DNA of 64,000 nt from Candidatus Abawacabacteria bacterium. GTDB taxonomy: Bacteria; Patescibacteriota; Gracilibacteria; RBG-16-42-10. The DNA is taken from contig JACQZO010000022.1 in assembly GCA_016207805.1 (NCBI GenBank), positions 1-64,000 on the forward strand. The letters run 5' to 3'. Made by a program: the position numbers and the translations under genes. Below are positions 50,529 to 59,408 of the stretch, in pieces. The notes under the pieces were generated by a model that made no database searches, was not told the DNA's origin, and was given only the letters and a program-made list of their open reading frames with translations. The stretch's first letter is position 1. Each line of letters opens with the position of its first letter.

Positions 50529-51224
50529 TTAAGCCTTGATTCCCACAATCATACTGCCTGCAGTAGGGCCGCTTTTGACGGCATGGGTGGTGCCAGCAGG
50601 AAACTCGACATAGTCTCCGGAACCATATGTCTTGCTGGTCCCTGAGTCAGCTATAGTTAATTCACAGTCCAATATTACATGCACGGTGTGCTCTTCGTGG
50701 GTATGTTCTCCGAAATCTAAAGCAGCCGGAATAGGACAGACGCGAATATCTTTGAATCCTTTTTTGATCAATTTTTCCATCCACTCAGCTAATACTTTTA
50801 CTTTAGGTAGGACACGCTCCCAGATAGTATTTGTCATATGATAATACTTCTCATGTTCAGGCATTAAACCAAAATCACCTTGAGTAATGGCTAATAATGT
50901 CTGACCGTTTTCTTCTGTAAGTATATAGGTGATGCCATCATCTTCTTTTATTTCCCAATTAGAAACTTCGTCAGCAGGCATGACGCTAAAGCGCAATCTT
51001 TTATAAAGCTCAAGTACAGTGACTTTGCCTTCTACATGATTTTTATTATCCTTGTCCTTCCATAGTACCAAGCTTCCTAATTGCCAATCAGATTCTAATC
51101 GAGTAAAAGATTCAGAAAACTCTTTAATCCATTCATGAGTAATTTCCGGATCAGTTAAAACTTGCCATACCGTTTTTGCTGAAGCTGTGATGCTGATAGA
51201 TTTTTCGACAAAAAGTTTAGCCAT
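50529..51224 (-). CDS. SRPBCC (AHSA1-like) domain fused to cupin domain
   Basis: 231 residues. The N-terminal 145 residues are an SRPBCC/AHSA1-type ligand-binding fold (SISITASAKTVWQVLTDPEITHEWI ... ITQGDFGLMPEHEKYYHMT). The remaining part is a small cupin barrel (DFGEHTHEEHTVHVILDCELTI, EFPAGTTHAVKSG) with His and Glu metal ligands. Both domains are common, but I do not know this pairing as a described enzyme. A plausible role is binding or isomerising a small hydrophobic compound. Confidence 0.82.
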   Translation of the reverse strand: MAKLFVEKSISITASAKTVWQVLTDPEITHEWIKEFSESFTRLESDWQLGSLVLWKDKDNKNHVEGKVTVLELYKRLRFSVMPADEVSNWEIKEDDGITYILTEENGQTLLAITQGDFGLMPEHEKYYHMTNTIWERVLPKVKVLAEWMEKLIKKGFKDIRVCPIPAALDFGEHTHEEHTVHVILDCELTIADSGTSKTYGSGDYVEFPAGTTHAVKSGPTAGSMIVGIKA

Positions 51225-51300
51225 GCATTCTGTTCAATTAACTACACTGCTATTACTGTCTATATCCTAGCATGCTGAGTAGAAATATTCCTATTCCTAG

Positions 51301-51825
51301 CTATCGTGGCTTTGCTTCGCTTAGTGTCGCTCTGATTTGGTCACGGAATCCTTTACTTGCGCTTAATTCTAACACCGCCAATTTAAGCAGAGCTTCGGTT
51401 AATTGAGCAATAAATGCAGCAAGCTTTTCTGTATCGCTGCTTGTGGCTGTAATGTGTTTAGTATCAACTAAATATTGTGTGACATGCGAAGGTAACTCGC
51501 TACCTGTGAGGCCACATACTCTCAACATGACCCGAACTTTCAATTGTGTTGTTTCTCGGCAAGCTTCATTTAGTTGAGCAAATAGATCGGGAGCGACGCT
51601 TCTAGCTATTACCAAAAGCGCTCTTGCTTCAGCAAGTAAGCCCTCCATTACTACTTCAAACACATCGTTTCCATGCTTGACATCTCCTAATAGACCGGCA
51701 ACCAATGTAGCAATATCTTGTCTAAATGGTCGAGCGTCTGGTCCCAAGCTACCTGTTATTTCTCTTGGCTCAATGCTGGCAAGATATTGCCCTAATTCCT
51801 CTATGCGGTTTGACGATGTTTTCAT
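51301..51825 (-). CDS. Hypothetical helical protein
   Basis: 174 residues, no signal peptide, nearly all predicted helix (DVFEVVMEGLLAEARALLVIA, KLAAFIAQLTEALLKLAVLEL). Not recognised. Its style (short, helical, Arg/Glu-rich, isolated) resembles the 125-residue protein at the right edge and the 96-residue protein at 35.5 kb, but no sequence homology can be claimed. Confidence 0.55.
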   Translation of the reverse strand: MKTSSNRIEELGQYLASIEPREITGSLGPDARPFRQDIATLVAGLLGDVKHGNDVFEVVMEGLLAEARALLVIARSVAPDLFAQLNEACRETTQLKVRVMLRVCGLTGSELPSHVTQYLVDTKHITATSSDTEKLAAFIAQLTEALLKLAVLELSASKGFRDQIRATLSEAKPR

Positions 51826-52040
51826 AAAGTTTTAATCAAGGATTGTTACTATAATCCACTTATTCACACTGTCAATGTTTGGCTTTTATTCTTAGCTTTA
51901 ATCTTCATTTAAGCAGGAAGAGTTGTTCAATGAGTTCAGCTAGAGAATGATATTTAGCCTGAATCTTTGATGTGTGCTCTTTAACTTTAGAAAAGCAATA
52001 GGATACTTTATTAAAAGCTTAGATAGAATAATTTGTATTG

Positions 52041-52949
52041 CTACTCCAGTTGCTTTTTTGCAGTTTCATCCTCAATGAAGTTTGCCGAATAGCCCAACTT
52101 TTTAAAAAACTCTAAGGAAAGTTGAGGGGCAAACTTTTCGGTCAGATAGTGTGATGCGCCAATTATATTAATATCAATAGCATCGATCTTTGCTCTAGTG
52201 GCTGGGTAACGGGTCTGGCTCCATTCAGAGGCATTGGGTGTGATAATGCCAGTGACATAAACATCACAATTAGCATCTTTTGCTTGCTGAATTAATGATG
52301 GGATAAAGCCGCCTCCTGTAATCAGAGCAATACGATTAGCCCGATCATGTTTCTTAATGAACTTTACTTCATAATTAAGCTTACTTTTAAGTAAACTTTT
52401 CAACTCCTCAAAGTTTTTTACTGGCAAATTGCCAATTAATCCCAGTATTAATTTAGGATTAGCAGGATCTTCACCGAATTCTTCTTGAGCCTGGAAGCCA
52501 ATGGCTCTGGCAAATCCATATGCTGTGGAGACAAAGGTATCATTTCTATTTTTATCCCAGGGAGTGTGGAGAGAGTAGAGCGATAATTCCATCTCTTTCA
52601 TCAGTTTGTAATCATCTGCACCAAACCTAATGAAACCTTGGCCATTAGCTGAGCCATTCCAATCAAAAGGATGTTTCAAGACCAATAAAGCATTTTTGCT
52701 GCCGCGCTGTTTGATTTCTTGAAGAACATATTTGCTCGGAGCAAATGCAGTATAAATATGACTCACTACATTGCTAAACTGTAAAAATAATCCTGTATTG
52801 CCTTTTTCTACCAAAAACTTCTTTACTGCTTGAGCTCTAAACTGCTCATCAAAAGAGAATGACCAATCATCAAAGATTTGATCAATAGAAAATTCTTGAT
52901 CAAGCGTTCTACAAATATTAGCTAATGAGTTGCTTGGTTGATCTGCCAT
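52041..52949 (-). CDS. Nif3-like dinuclear metal centre protein
   Basis: 302 residues of the Nif3/YbgI family (GTP cyclohydrolase 1 type 2 homologue). Metal-site motifs are LVLKHPFDW (His/Asp), SLHTPWDKNRNDTF, and late GASHYLTEKFA with His and Glu. The middle reads ALITGGGFIPSLIQQAKDANCDVYVTG. The biochemical role of the family is not settled. It stands alone, divergent from Cys-rich copy 4. Confidence 0.88.
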   Translation of the reverse strand: MADQPSNSLANICRTLDQEFSIDQIFDDWSFSFDEQFRAQAVKKFLVEKGNTGLFLQFSNVVSHIYTAFAPSKYVLQEIKQRGSKNALLVLKHPFDWNGSANGQGFIRFGADDYKLMKEMELSLYSLHTPWDKNRNDTFVSTAYGFARAIGFQAQEEFGEDPANPKLILGLIGNLPVKNFEELKSLLKSKLNYEVKFIKKHDRANRIALITGGGFIPSLIQQAKDANCDVYVTGIITPNASEWSQTRYPATRAKIDAIDINIIGASHYLTEKFAPQLSLEFFKKLGYSANFIEDETAKKQLE

Positions 52950-53065
52950 GGCGTTAAAATGCTAAAAGCAAATTAGCATTGAGCGCTGAGTTCGTCTATT
53001 ATGCATCTTACTCTTGCAGGGATATATGCTTTCAGTATATTGGAGATCAGAACTGATGCATTGCT

Positions 53066-54625
53066 ATGACTAAGACCTGTAAGCAGTGTGCGAAAAATTT
53101 TGAGCTAACCGAGGACGATAGCAGTTTTTATGAAAAAGTTTCGCCCGTATTTCAAGGTAAGAAGTATTTAATTTCTACACCCAGTTTTTGTTCTGATTGT
53201 AGCTTGCAGAGAAAATTTGTCTGGCGTAATGATCGGCATTTCTATGAAAGGAAATGCAATCGTAGTGGCCAGGATATAATTTCTATGTTTAGCGCTGATG
53301 CCAAAGTGAATGTGTATCATAAAGATTGGTGGTGGAAAGATGATTGGGATGCTAAAGACTATGGTCAAGATTTTGATTTTTCTCGATCTTTCTTTAGTCA
53401 ATTTTCTGAGTTAATTCAAAAGGTGCCACATGCGCATACTATTACTGTGGACTCAGTCAATTCTCTTTATACTAACTACAATGTTGGCAATAAAAATTGC
53501 TATCTTTGTGCCGCCGGCAATCACTTAGAAGATAGTTATTATTGTTACAATGCTCAAGAATCAAAAAATTGTTGCGATTGTCTTTTTGTCTTCCGCTGTG
53601 AGCTCTGTTATCAGTGTGTTCATTGTGAAAGCTGTTACAATACTAATTTTGCCCTTAATAGCAAAAACTGTGCTGACTGTTTCTTCATAGAAGATTGCAA
53701 TGATTTGCAAGATTGTGTTCTGTGTTTCAACTTAAAACATAAACGTTATTGCATTCTTAATAAGCAATACACGAAAGAAGAATATCAAAAGCTACTTGCT
53801 AACTATGAACTGAATACTTTGGCCGGCCAGGAAGCAATGCTGCAACTATGGCGTGCAGAAAGTCTTAAATACCCTAAAAAAGCTAATCATAATAATCAGA
53901 CAGAAAATTGTACGGGAGATTATATTTTGCAATCCAAGAATTGTCACAACTGTTTTATTATGGCTTTGGGGTGTGAAGATTGCAAAAATATTTTTAATGG
54001 GTTTCCGTATTTAAAAGATAGTTATAATTGCGCTTATTCTGGAGAAAACGCTACGCTTCTTTATGAATGTATGGGTTCGGGTTCCAATGTCTATAACACT
54101 GTCTTTGGGTACTTGTGTTTGGTGGGGAGCTCCAATCTACTCTACAGCACCTATATGTTCAGCTCTAAAAATTGCTTTGGCTGTAGCAATATGCGCAATG
54201 CTGAATACTGCATTTTGAATAAACAATACAGTAAGGAAGAGTATGAGGCTCTTGTGCCCAAGATTATTGAGCATATGCAAGCTACTGGCGAGTGGGGTGA
54301 TTTTTTTCCACCAGAAATTTCGCCATTTCATTATGAAGAAACATTGGCTACTGAATACTTCCCTTTAAATGAAAGTGGAAAAGAGCCTGGAGCAAAGATA
54401 TTTAACATGATTAAGCAAGAAATAGAGTTTTATCAGAAGAAAGGTTTGCCAGCACCGACCAAACATCCCGATATTCGCCACTTGGAAAGATTACGTCTAT
54501 GTAACCCAGCGCGATTCTGGCAAAGAGATTGTGCTAATTGTCAGATATCTATACAGACTACGTATGCTCCTGATAGGCCGGAGACAGTGTATTGTGAAAA
54601 TTGTTATCTCAATCTGGTGTATTAG
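53066..54625 (+). CDS. Cys-rich ladder family protein, copy 4
   Basis: 519 residues with both terminal zinc ribbons intact (CKQC ... CSDC at 5-47; CANC ... CENC at the end). After WRNDRHFYERK and KDWWWKDDWDAKDYG come Asn/Asp-Cys repeats (NCCDCLFVFRCELCYQCVHC, NCADCFFIEDCNDLQDC). There are two nearly identical caps (CILNKQYTKEEYQKLL, CILNKQYSKEEYEAL), the GEWGDFFPPEISPFHYEE element and the C-terminal FYQKKGLPAPTKHPDIRHLERL. It is closest to copy 2. The stop codon overlaps the convergent recQ end by 4 nt. Confidence 0.82.
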   Translation: MTKTCKQCAKNFELTEDDSSFYEKVSPVFQGKKYLISTPSFCSDCSLQRKFVWRNDRHFYERKCNRSGQDIISMFSADAKVNVYHKDWWWKDDWDAKDYGQDFDFSRSFFSQFSELIQKVPHAHTITVDSVNSLYTNYNVGNKNCYLCAAGNHLEDSYYCYNAQESKNCCDCLFVFRCELCYQCVHCESCYNTNFALNSKNCADCFFIEDCNDLQDCVLCFNLKHKRYCILNKQYTKEEYQKLLANYELNTLAGQEAMLQLWRAESLKYPKKANHNNQTENCTGDYILQSKNCHNCFIMALGCEDCKNIFNGFPYLKDSYNCAYSGENATLLYECMGSGSNVYNTVFGYLCLVGSSNLLYSTYMFSSKNCFGCSNMRNAEYCILNKQYSKEEYEALVPKIIEHMQATGEWGDFFPPEISPFHYEETLATEYFPLNESGKEPGAKIFNMIKQEIEFYQKKGLPAPTKHPDIRHLERLRLCNPARFWQRDCANCQISIQTTYAPDRPETVYCENCYLNLVY

Positions 54626-56457
54626 TTTTTTAGCAATGTTTTAACTAGGCGCAGCTCATCATAGGAGTATTTACCCTGCAAATACTCAAAGACTGGTTTC
54701 AATTTTTCCGTGCCACATTTTTGAAAAGCAGCTTTCATTGCTTCATATCTTACAGCTGGGGGCTTTAGGTAATCTACCTCCAACTTTTCTCCGGCATCAA
54801 ACATCTTTTCAATATGACCAATAATGGTTGTGGGGGCTAGATTAAGATTCTTTGCTATTTGCTCAATCGGCAATTTTCTCAGCAGTAATTCGCGAGTTTT
54901 ATTACAGAAGGCTAAAGAAGACTTTGCGGTTTTAGTTATTCTAGTGCTGGACTTTTGCTGTAAGGCAGGAATAGCGGAAATAGTGTGCTCTTCAATAAAT
55001 TGATTAATAAGTGTGAGAAACGCTTTGCCAAAAAGTGCTAATTTCTTTGCTCCTACTCCGGTAATCTGAGAAAAAGTATTAGCATCACGAGGAAAGTAAT
55101 ATGCCATTTCTTGGAGAGATGTATCGCCAAAGATGACGAAGGCAGGCACTTTCGCTTCATTGGCAAATTCTCTGCGTAACTTTTTTAGTTGCTCAAATAA
55201 GATCCGATTATAATTTAACTCGCCACTTTTAACAGGAGTTTGCAGTGGTTTTGCTGATGTGACTGCCTCTTTGCTGGGAATACAGATATCACAGCTACCA
55301 CAATTATTCAGTGCCAAATCTTCACCAAAATACTTCAGTAAATATCTTTTACGACAAGCTCTATGAGTAGCATAATTAATTACCGCATTAAGTTTTTGTA
55401 ACGCTTGTGTCCTGAGCTGAGTGTCCTCTATTTGATTAATAAAGAACTGATGTTTACGCGTGTCAGCATAGGTATAGAACATAATGCATTCACTTGGTAA
55501 ACCATCTCGTCCAGCACGGCCAATTTCTTGGTAATAGCCCTCTAATGTTTTGGGATAAGTGAAATGCACCACCAGACGTACATTTGGTTTGTCTATGCCC
55601 ATACCAAAGGCAATGGTAGCGACAATAATATTTATTTCATCTTTGATAAACATTTCTTGCACGCGACTTCTTTCATTGTTCTCCAAGCCAGCATGATAAG
55701 CACGTGCTTTGAATTTATTCAAGACCAGAGCTTCAGCCAATGCCTCAGTTTCTTTGCGAGAAAAACAATAAATAATCACTGATTCATCGCGATATTGGGG
55801 GAGTAAATTAAGCAGTTTTGGCAGAGCGTGTTTCTTTTCGACAATGCTTACGCGCAAGTTTTCACGATTAAAGCTAGAAATAAACACTCGAGCATTTTGT
55901 AATTGCAATTGACTGAGAATATCCTCACGAACCTTGTGTGTAGCGGTGGCTGTTAGGGCAATCAGAGGGGCAGTTGGGAAAAGTTGCTTTAGGATACTAA
56001 GGTTTCGATAATCTGGGCGAAAATTGTGTCCCCATTCTGAGATACAATGAGCTTCATCAACAGCAATTAAGCTAATCGGTAAGGTTTGTAAAAAAGTTTG
56101 AAAGTCTCTCAGGGCAAATCTTTCGGGAGCTACATATAAGATCTTCAATTCTTTACTTCTAGCTAAGGCACAAATTCTACTCACTTCCTGCGGAGATAGC
56201 GTGGAATTAATAAATTCGGCACTGACGCCACAAGCCTTTAATGTGTCCACCTGATCTTTCATAAGCGCGATCAAAGGTGAAATTACCAAGGTAATGCCAG
56301 GGAACTGTAATGCAGGTAGCTGATAGCAGAGAGACTTTCCGCCTCCAGTTGGCATCAAAACAAAACAATCATGTTTCTGCAGGACATGATTAATAATTTC
56401 CTCTTGTAGGGGGCGAAATTGATCATAGCCAAAGTATTGTTTGAGCAACGCTTGCAT
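54622..56457 (-). CDS. recQ: ATP-dependent DNA helicase RecQ
   Basis: A 3'-5' helicase in recombination and fork repair. 611 residues: Walker A PTGGGKSLCYQLPAL, DEAH box DEAHCISEWGHNFRPDYR (Gln to Glu and Asp to Asn changes from the usual consensus), and motif VI QEIGRAGRDGLPSECI. The zinc-binding RQC part is CRKRYLLKYFGEDLALNNCGSCDIC. An HRDC domain (LFEQLKKLRREFANEAKVPAFVIF) follows, then a C-terminal helix-turn-helix (LLLRKLPIEQIAKNLNLAPTTI), as in RecQ proteins with an extra HTH domain. Confidence 0.95.
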   Translation of the reverse strand: MQALLKQYFGYDQFRPLQEEIINHVLQKHDCFVLMPTGGGKSLCYQLPALQFPGITLVISPLIALMKDQVDTLKACGVSAEFINSTLSPQEVSRICALARSKELKILYVAPERFALRDFQTFLQTLPISLIAVDEAHCISEWGHNFRPDYRNLSILKQLFPTAPLIALTATATHKVREDILSQLQLQNARVFISSFNRENLRVSIVEKKHALPKLLNLLPQYRDESVIIYCFSRKETEALAEALVLNKFKARAYHAGLENNERSRVQEMFIKDEINIIVATIAFGMGIDKPNVRLVVHFTYPKTLEGYYQEIGRAGRDGLPSECIMFYTYADTRKHQFFINQIEDTQLRTQALQKLNAVINYATHRACRKRYLLKYFGEDLALNNCGSCDICIPSKEAVTSAKPLQTPVKSGELNYNRILFEQLKKLRREFANEAKVPAFVIFGDTSLQEMAYYFPRDANTFSQITGVGAKKLALFGKAFLTLINQFIEEHTISAIPALQQKSSTRITKTAKSSLAFCNKTRELLLRKLPIEQIAKNLNLAPTTIIGHIEKMFDAGEKLEVDYLKPPAVRYEAMKAAFQKCGTEKLKPVFEYLQGKYSYDELRLVKTLLKN

Positions 56458-56675
56458 GGGAGAAAATTAATAAAATATGGATAGTCTGCAGGCAGGGACT
56501 ACTATACAGGAAAAATTATGAAAGCTTGCCAAAGCACTCACCACTTTACTATTGACTAACTATGGTGAGAAGAATTAACCAATCAAGAACCCAATGCGTC
56601 TGGAGCCGGCAAATCTATTTTTAGGGTAGTTTGCAGATGAGTTGAACGAATTGAATTACCTCTAATAGGTAGGCT

Positions 56676-58601
56676 TTATAGAGAACATGTCTCTGAAGAT
56701 ATTTTCAATTTCAGCTCTTTAAAGATTTGCTGGCAAAGTATTTCATTTGACTCTTTTTTGCGCAAAATGTGATCTTCACCTAGCAAAAGCAGCTGCTCAA
56801 CATTCTTCTTTTTTAGCTTAAGTAACTCGACAAATGTGTAGGCTTGATCGGGATTAATTGTTTTATCTTGTGTTCCTACGACCACAGTAATTTTGTTTTT
56901 TTCTGTGAGACGATCGAGTCTTTGGCTAATTGATGAGGCATCGTAGGGAGTTGTTTCCTCTGGATCATATAAGCCATCGAAATGAATGTTGAAGATTGAA
57001 GTGTGTAAATAATTTAATAATGTTCGCCATTCGTAGACACCATTGATAGCGATAGCTTGCTTGATTTCATCAGGATAATCGGTAATCAATTTGGCAGCGA
57101 GATAGCCACCATAACTATTTCCTACTGCGTAAACAGGACCGGTCAACTGTTTAGATTTTTGTAGTTCTCGAACAGCATTCATGACACTTAGGGAATCAAC
57201 AGTGCCATCTTTGCCAAGAAGAGAATAAGCATAATCATTGCCATAACCATAGCTGCCTGGATAATCTACTTTTAGCACCAGTGCGCCATTGGCGACGGCC
57301 TCTGCCAACATCCAATCATAAGTAGCATAGCTAGGATATGAATGAAACTCTTTCGCCGCCTGGCGGAATGGGCCTCCGTGTAACCATACAATTAGAGGCT
57401 GAGACTTGGGAGCAACACTTCCTTTGGCACTAATGAATACCCCAAAACTTTTATCAGCAAAGGTAATTACTTCATGTTGATTCGTGCTCGTCGATGTGTC
57501 CCAATTTAAGCCAGAAAATGAGTGTGTACTTTTGGTGTCTGGATCGTAGAGAATAGGTTTTAGGTTGGAACCCTTAGTAATAGGAATAAGAATTTGCCCA
57601 TTTGATAACTTTTTCATCTCATACAAAAGAGACACATCGGTCATTACCTCTTCATGACTTTTGTCGAGCATATTTACTTGATATACAGACCAGTCGTAAG
57701 GACGAGATTTTGAATTGGCTACAATAAGTAGATTATTATCCCGCGTAAATAATAGATCAGCCACTACACCCAGGTCAGGCCAACTAATAGTACTTGCTGA
57801 GGTGAAATTTAGATCAGCCACATTCATCACCTTCGGAGTAGGATAATTATTCTGATCATCGAGGTAAGCATACATGGAGCCATCGTTGCTAAAGTTATGT
57901 AAACGATTAGCATCAGTTAAAAGCTCCCAAGCTTTGGGCACAGTGTAGGTGTGATTTTTTTCTTGAATTAAGCCATCTTCTGTAATCTGTAGCAGTTTGT
58001 ACTTTTTGGTTTTACTAATATTCGTTTGTGCTGGTACATAGTAAGCAAATATTGTCCCTCCAGCAGCATACATAGGATTGGTTATTTGATCAGAAGTAGT
58101 GATTCTACTGATTTCTTTATTTTCCCCTAAATCATAAAAAATAATCTGCTTTTTTTTGTCTTTGCCTTCTGCTGTTATGAAAGCCACTTTATTACTGATA
58201 CCTTGAGCGAAAACAGCTTGAGTAATTTCATCTGAAATAGGAATTAGCGCCTGAGGTTTTGCCACATTTGCGGAATCTGCCAGAAAGTACTGTTTGATAA
58301 TTCCTTGCTGCTGAAGTTTCTTTTCCAATATTACTGCTGTTCCAGTTGGTGCAGAAAAAGATTTGGTGATGGTAGATTCAAGGGAAAATGGATCTGAAGT
58401 AGCCAAACTAGTATTGGCTGTTTTAGTACAATTTAGGGCTTGAATACTACAATTGAAGGTGTCCATGTCTTCTACAGTACCTTGGGAAATAAGTAGAGAA
58501 TCATCTTGTGTTTCTTTGTATCGGTAAGACGTATATGTGGAGGCATCGCTTGCCACGGGGAATAATAGTAAGCTCAGTAGAATGGCGGGAATATATTTCA
58601 T
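56676..58601 (-). CDS. Secreted S9-family (prolyl oligopeptidase-like) peptidase
   Basis: 641 residues from the ATG at 58601, where a signal peptide begins (MKYIPAILLSLLLFPVASDAS); the frame is open to 58769 but the added 56 residues look non-coding. An N-terminal beta-propeller (about 60-370) is followed by an alpha/beta hydrolase domain. Landmarks are IVWLHGGPFRQA (oxyanion region), AVGNSYGGYLAAKL (nucleophile Ser), VVGTQDKTINPDQAY (Asp) and LLGEDHIL (His). It would be exported and cleave short peptides or acyl-peptides, fitting a peptide-scavenging lifestyle. Confidence 0.9.
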   Translation of the reverse strand: MKYIPAILLSLLLFPVASDASTYTSYRYKETQDDSLLISQGTVEDMDTFNCSIQALNCTKTANTSLATSDPFSLESTITKSFSAPTGTAVILEKKLQQQGIIKQYFLADSANVAKPQALIPISDEITQAVFAQGISNKVAFITAEGKDKKKQIIFYDLGENKEISRITTSDQITNPMYAAGGTIFAYYVPAQTNISKTKKYKLLQITEDGLIQEKNHTYTVPKAWELLTDANRLHNFSNDGSMYAYLDDQNNYPTPKVMNVADLNFTSASTISWPDLGVVADLLFTRDNNLLIVANSKSRPYDWSVYQVNMLDKSHEEVMTDVSLLYEMKKLSNGQILIPITKGSNLKPILYDPDTKSTHSFSGLNWDTSTSTNQHEVITFADKSFGVFISAKGSVAPKSQPLIVWLHGGPFRQAAKEFHSYPSYATYDWMLAEAVANGALVLKVDYPGSYGYGNDYAYSLLGKDGTVDSLSVMNAVRELQKSKQLTGPVYAVGNSYGGYLAAKLITDYPDEIKQAIAINGVYEWRTLLNYLHTSIFNIHFDGLYDPEETTPYDASSISQRLDRLTEKNKITVVVGTQDKTINPDQAYTFVELLKLKKKNVEQLLLLGEDHILRKKESNEILCQQIFKELKLKISSETCSL

Positions 58602-58761
58602 AAAGATTCGGAAATAGTAGTTGTGATAATTGTGGCTAAACGTAGGGCACTTAACAGGTACTGTCAAATATCCAATACCAGAGCAGAAATCAGTCTCTGT
58701 TTTTTCTCTTGCTTTAGCTATCATTAAAAATGCTAGAGGCTGTGTTAGATTATGCCTTGTC

Positions 58762-58791
58762 TTGTTCAAGAGATGAAAAAGTTGCTATAAT
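58762..58791 (+). promoter_or_regulatory. Promoter for 58.8-60.6 kb gene pair
   Basis: TTGTTC (58762-58767), an 18-nt spacer and TG-C-TATAAT (TATAAT at 58786-58791): the best consensus promoter in the window, 28 nt before the ATG. No Shine-Dalgarno sequence. Confidence 0.65.
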
Positions 58792-58819
58792 ATAAGTTAG
58801 TAAGTAAATAAAAACCACT

Positions 58820-59398
58820 ATGAATCAAAAAGCTATTCTTTACGCCAGTATGGGTGGTGGTGTTCTTTTGGCAGTTGTTTTAGCAATGTTCCTGCCTATG
58901 CCAGGTGAAGAAAAGATGCCAGAAATAGATGAAAGCAAATTTGTCTCTTGGCAGAGCTTCAGTTCTACAGATAATAGCTTTACTGCTCGCTTTCCCCAAA
59001 TTGCTGAAACTCGTAACAATGATCTCAGAGTTTCTGGCGGTCAAACTCTTGGCCAAAAAGTATATAGTGCAAAAGATAATAAAGATAATGCTTACTTAAT
59101 AGTAAGTACTGAGTACCCAGAGGTATTACCAGTTGAAAGTGCAGAAGAATTATTACGACTTGCTCTTGATGGAATGGTACAGAGTGACCCTAGCAATAAG
59201 TTGATCCATTCTAAATTTGCTAAATTACATGGGCAACCTTCTTTAGAATTTGTCATCGAAGATGGTCAAAAACTCAACAACAAAGGACACATCACTATGA
59301 AAGATAAAATAATGTACCAAATATTCGAGGTGTACGAGACCAAAGACTTCGATGAAATGGCTCATAACTATTTTATCACCTCATTTCAGACTCGTTAA
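58820..59398 (+). CDS. Membrane-anchored protein with PsbP/DUF1795-like domain
   Basis: 192 residues: one N-terminal membrane segment (ILYASMGGGVLLAVVLAMFLPM), then an extracytoplasmic domain whose start (FSSTDNSFTARFPQIAET) and end (MAHNYFITSFQTR) resemble PsbP/DUF1795-type lipid- or wall-associated domains. The function is not known. It forms a pair with the next gene (10-nt gap) under a strong promoter. Confidence 0.7.
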   Translation: MNQKAILYASMGGGVLLAVVLAMFLPMPGEEKMPEIDESKFVSWQSFSSTDNSFTARFPQIAETRNNDLRVSGGQTLGQKVYSAKDNKDNAYLIVSTEYPEVLPVESAEELLRLALDGMVQSDPSNKLIHSKFAKLHGQPSLEFVIEDGQKLNNKGHITMKDKIMYQIFEVYETKDFDEMAHNYFITSFQTR

Positions 59399-59408
59399 CA
59401 AAACATTT

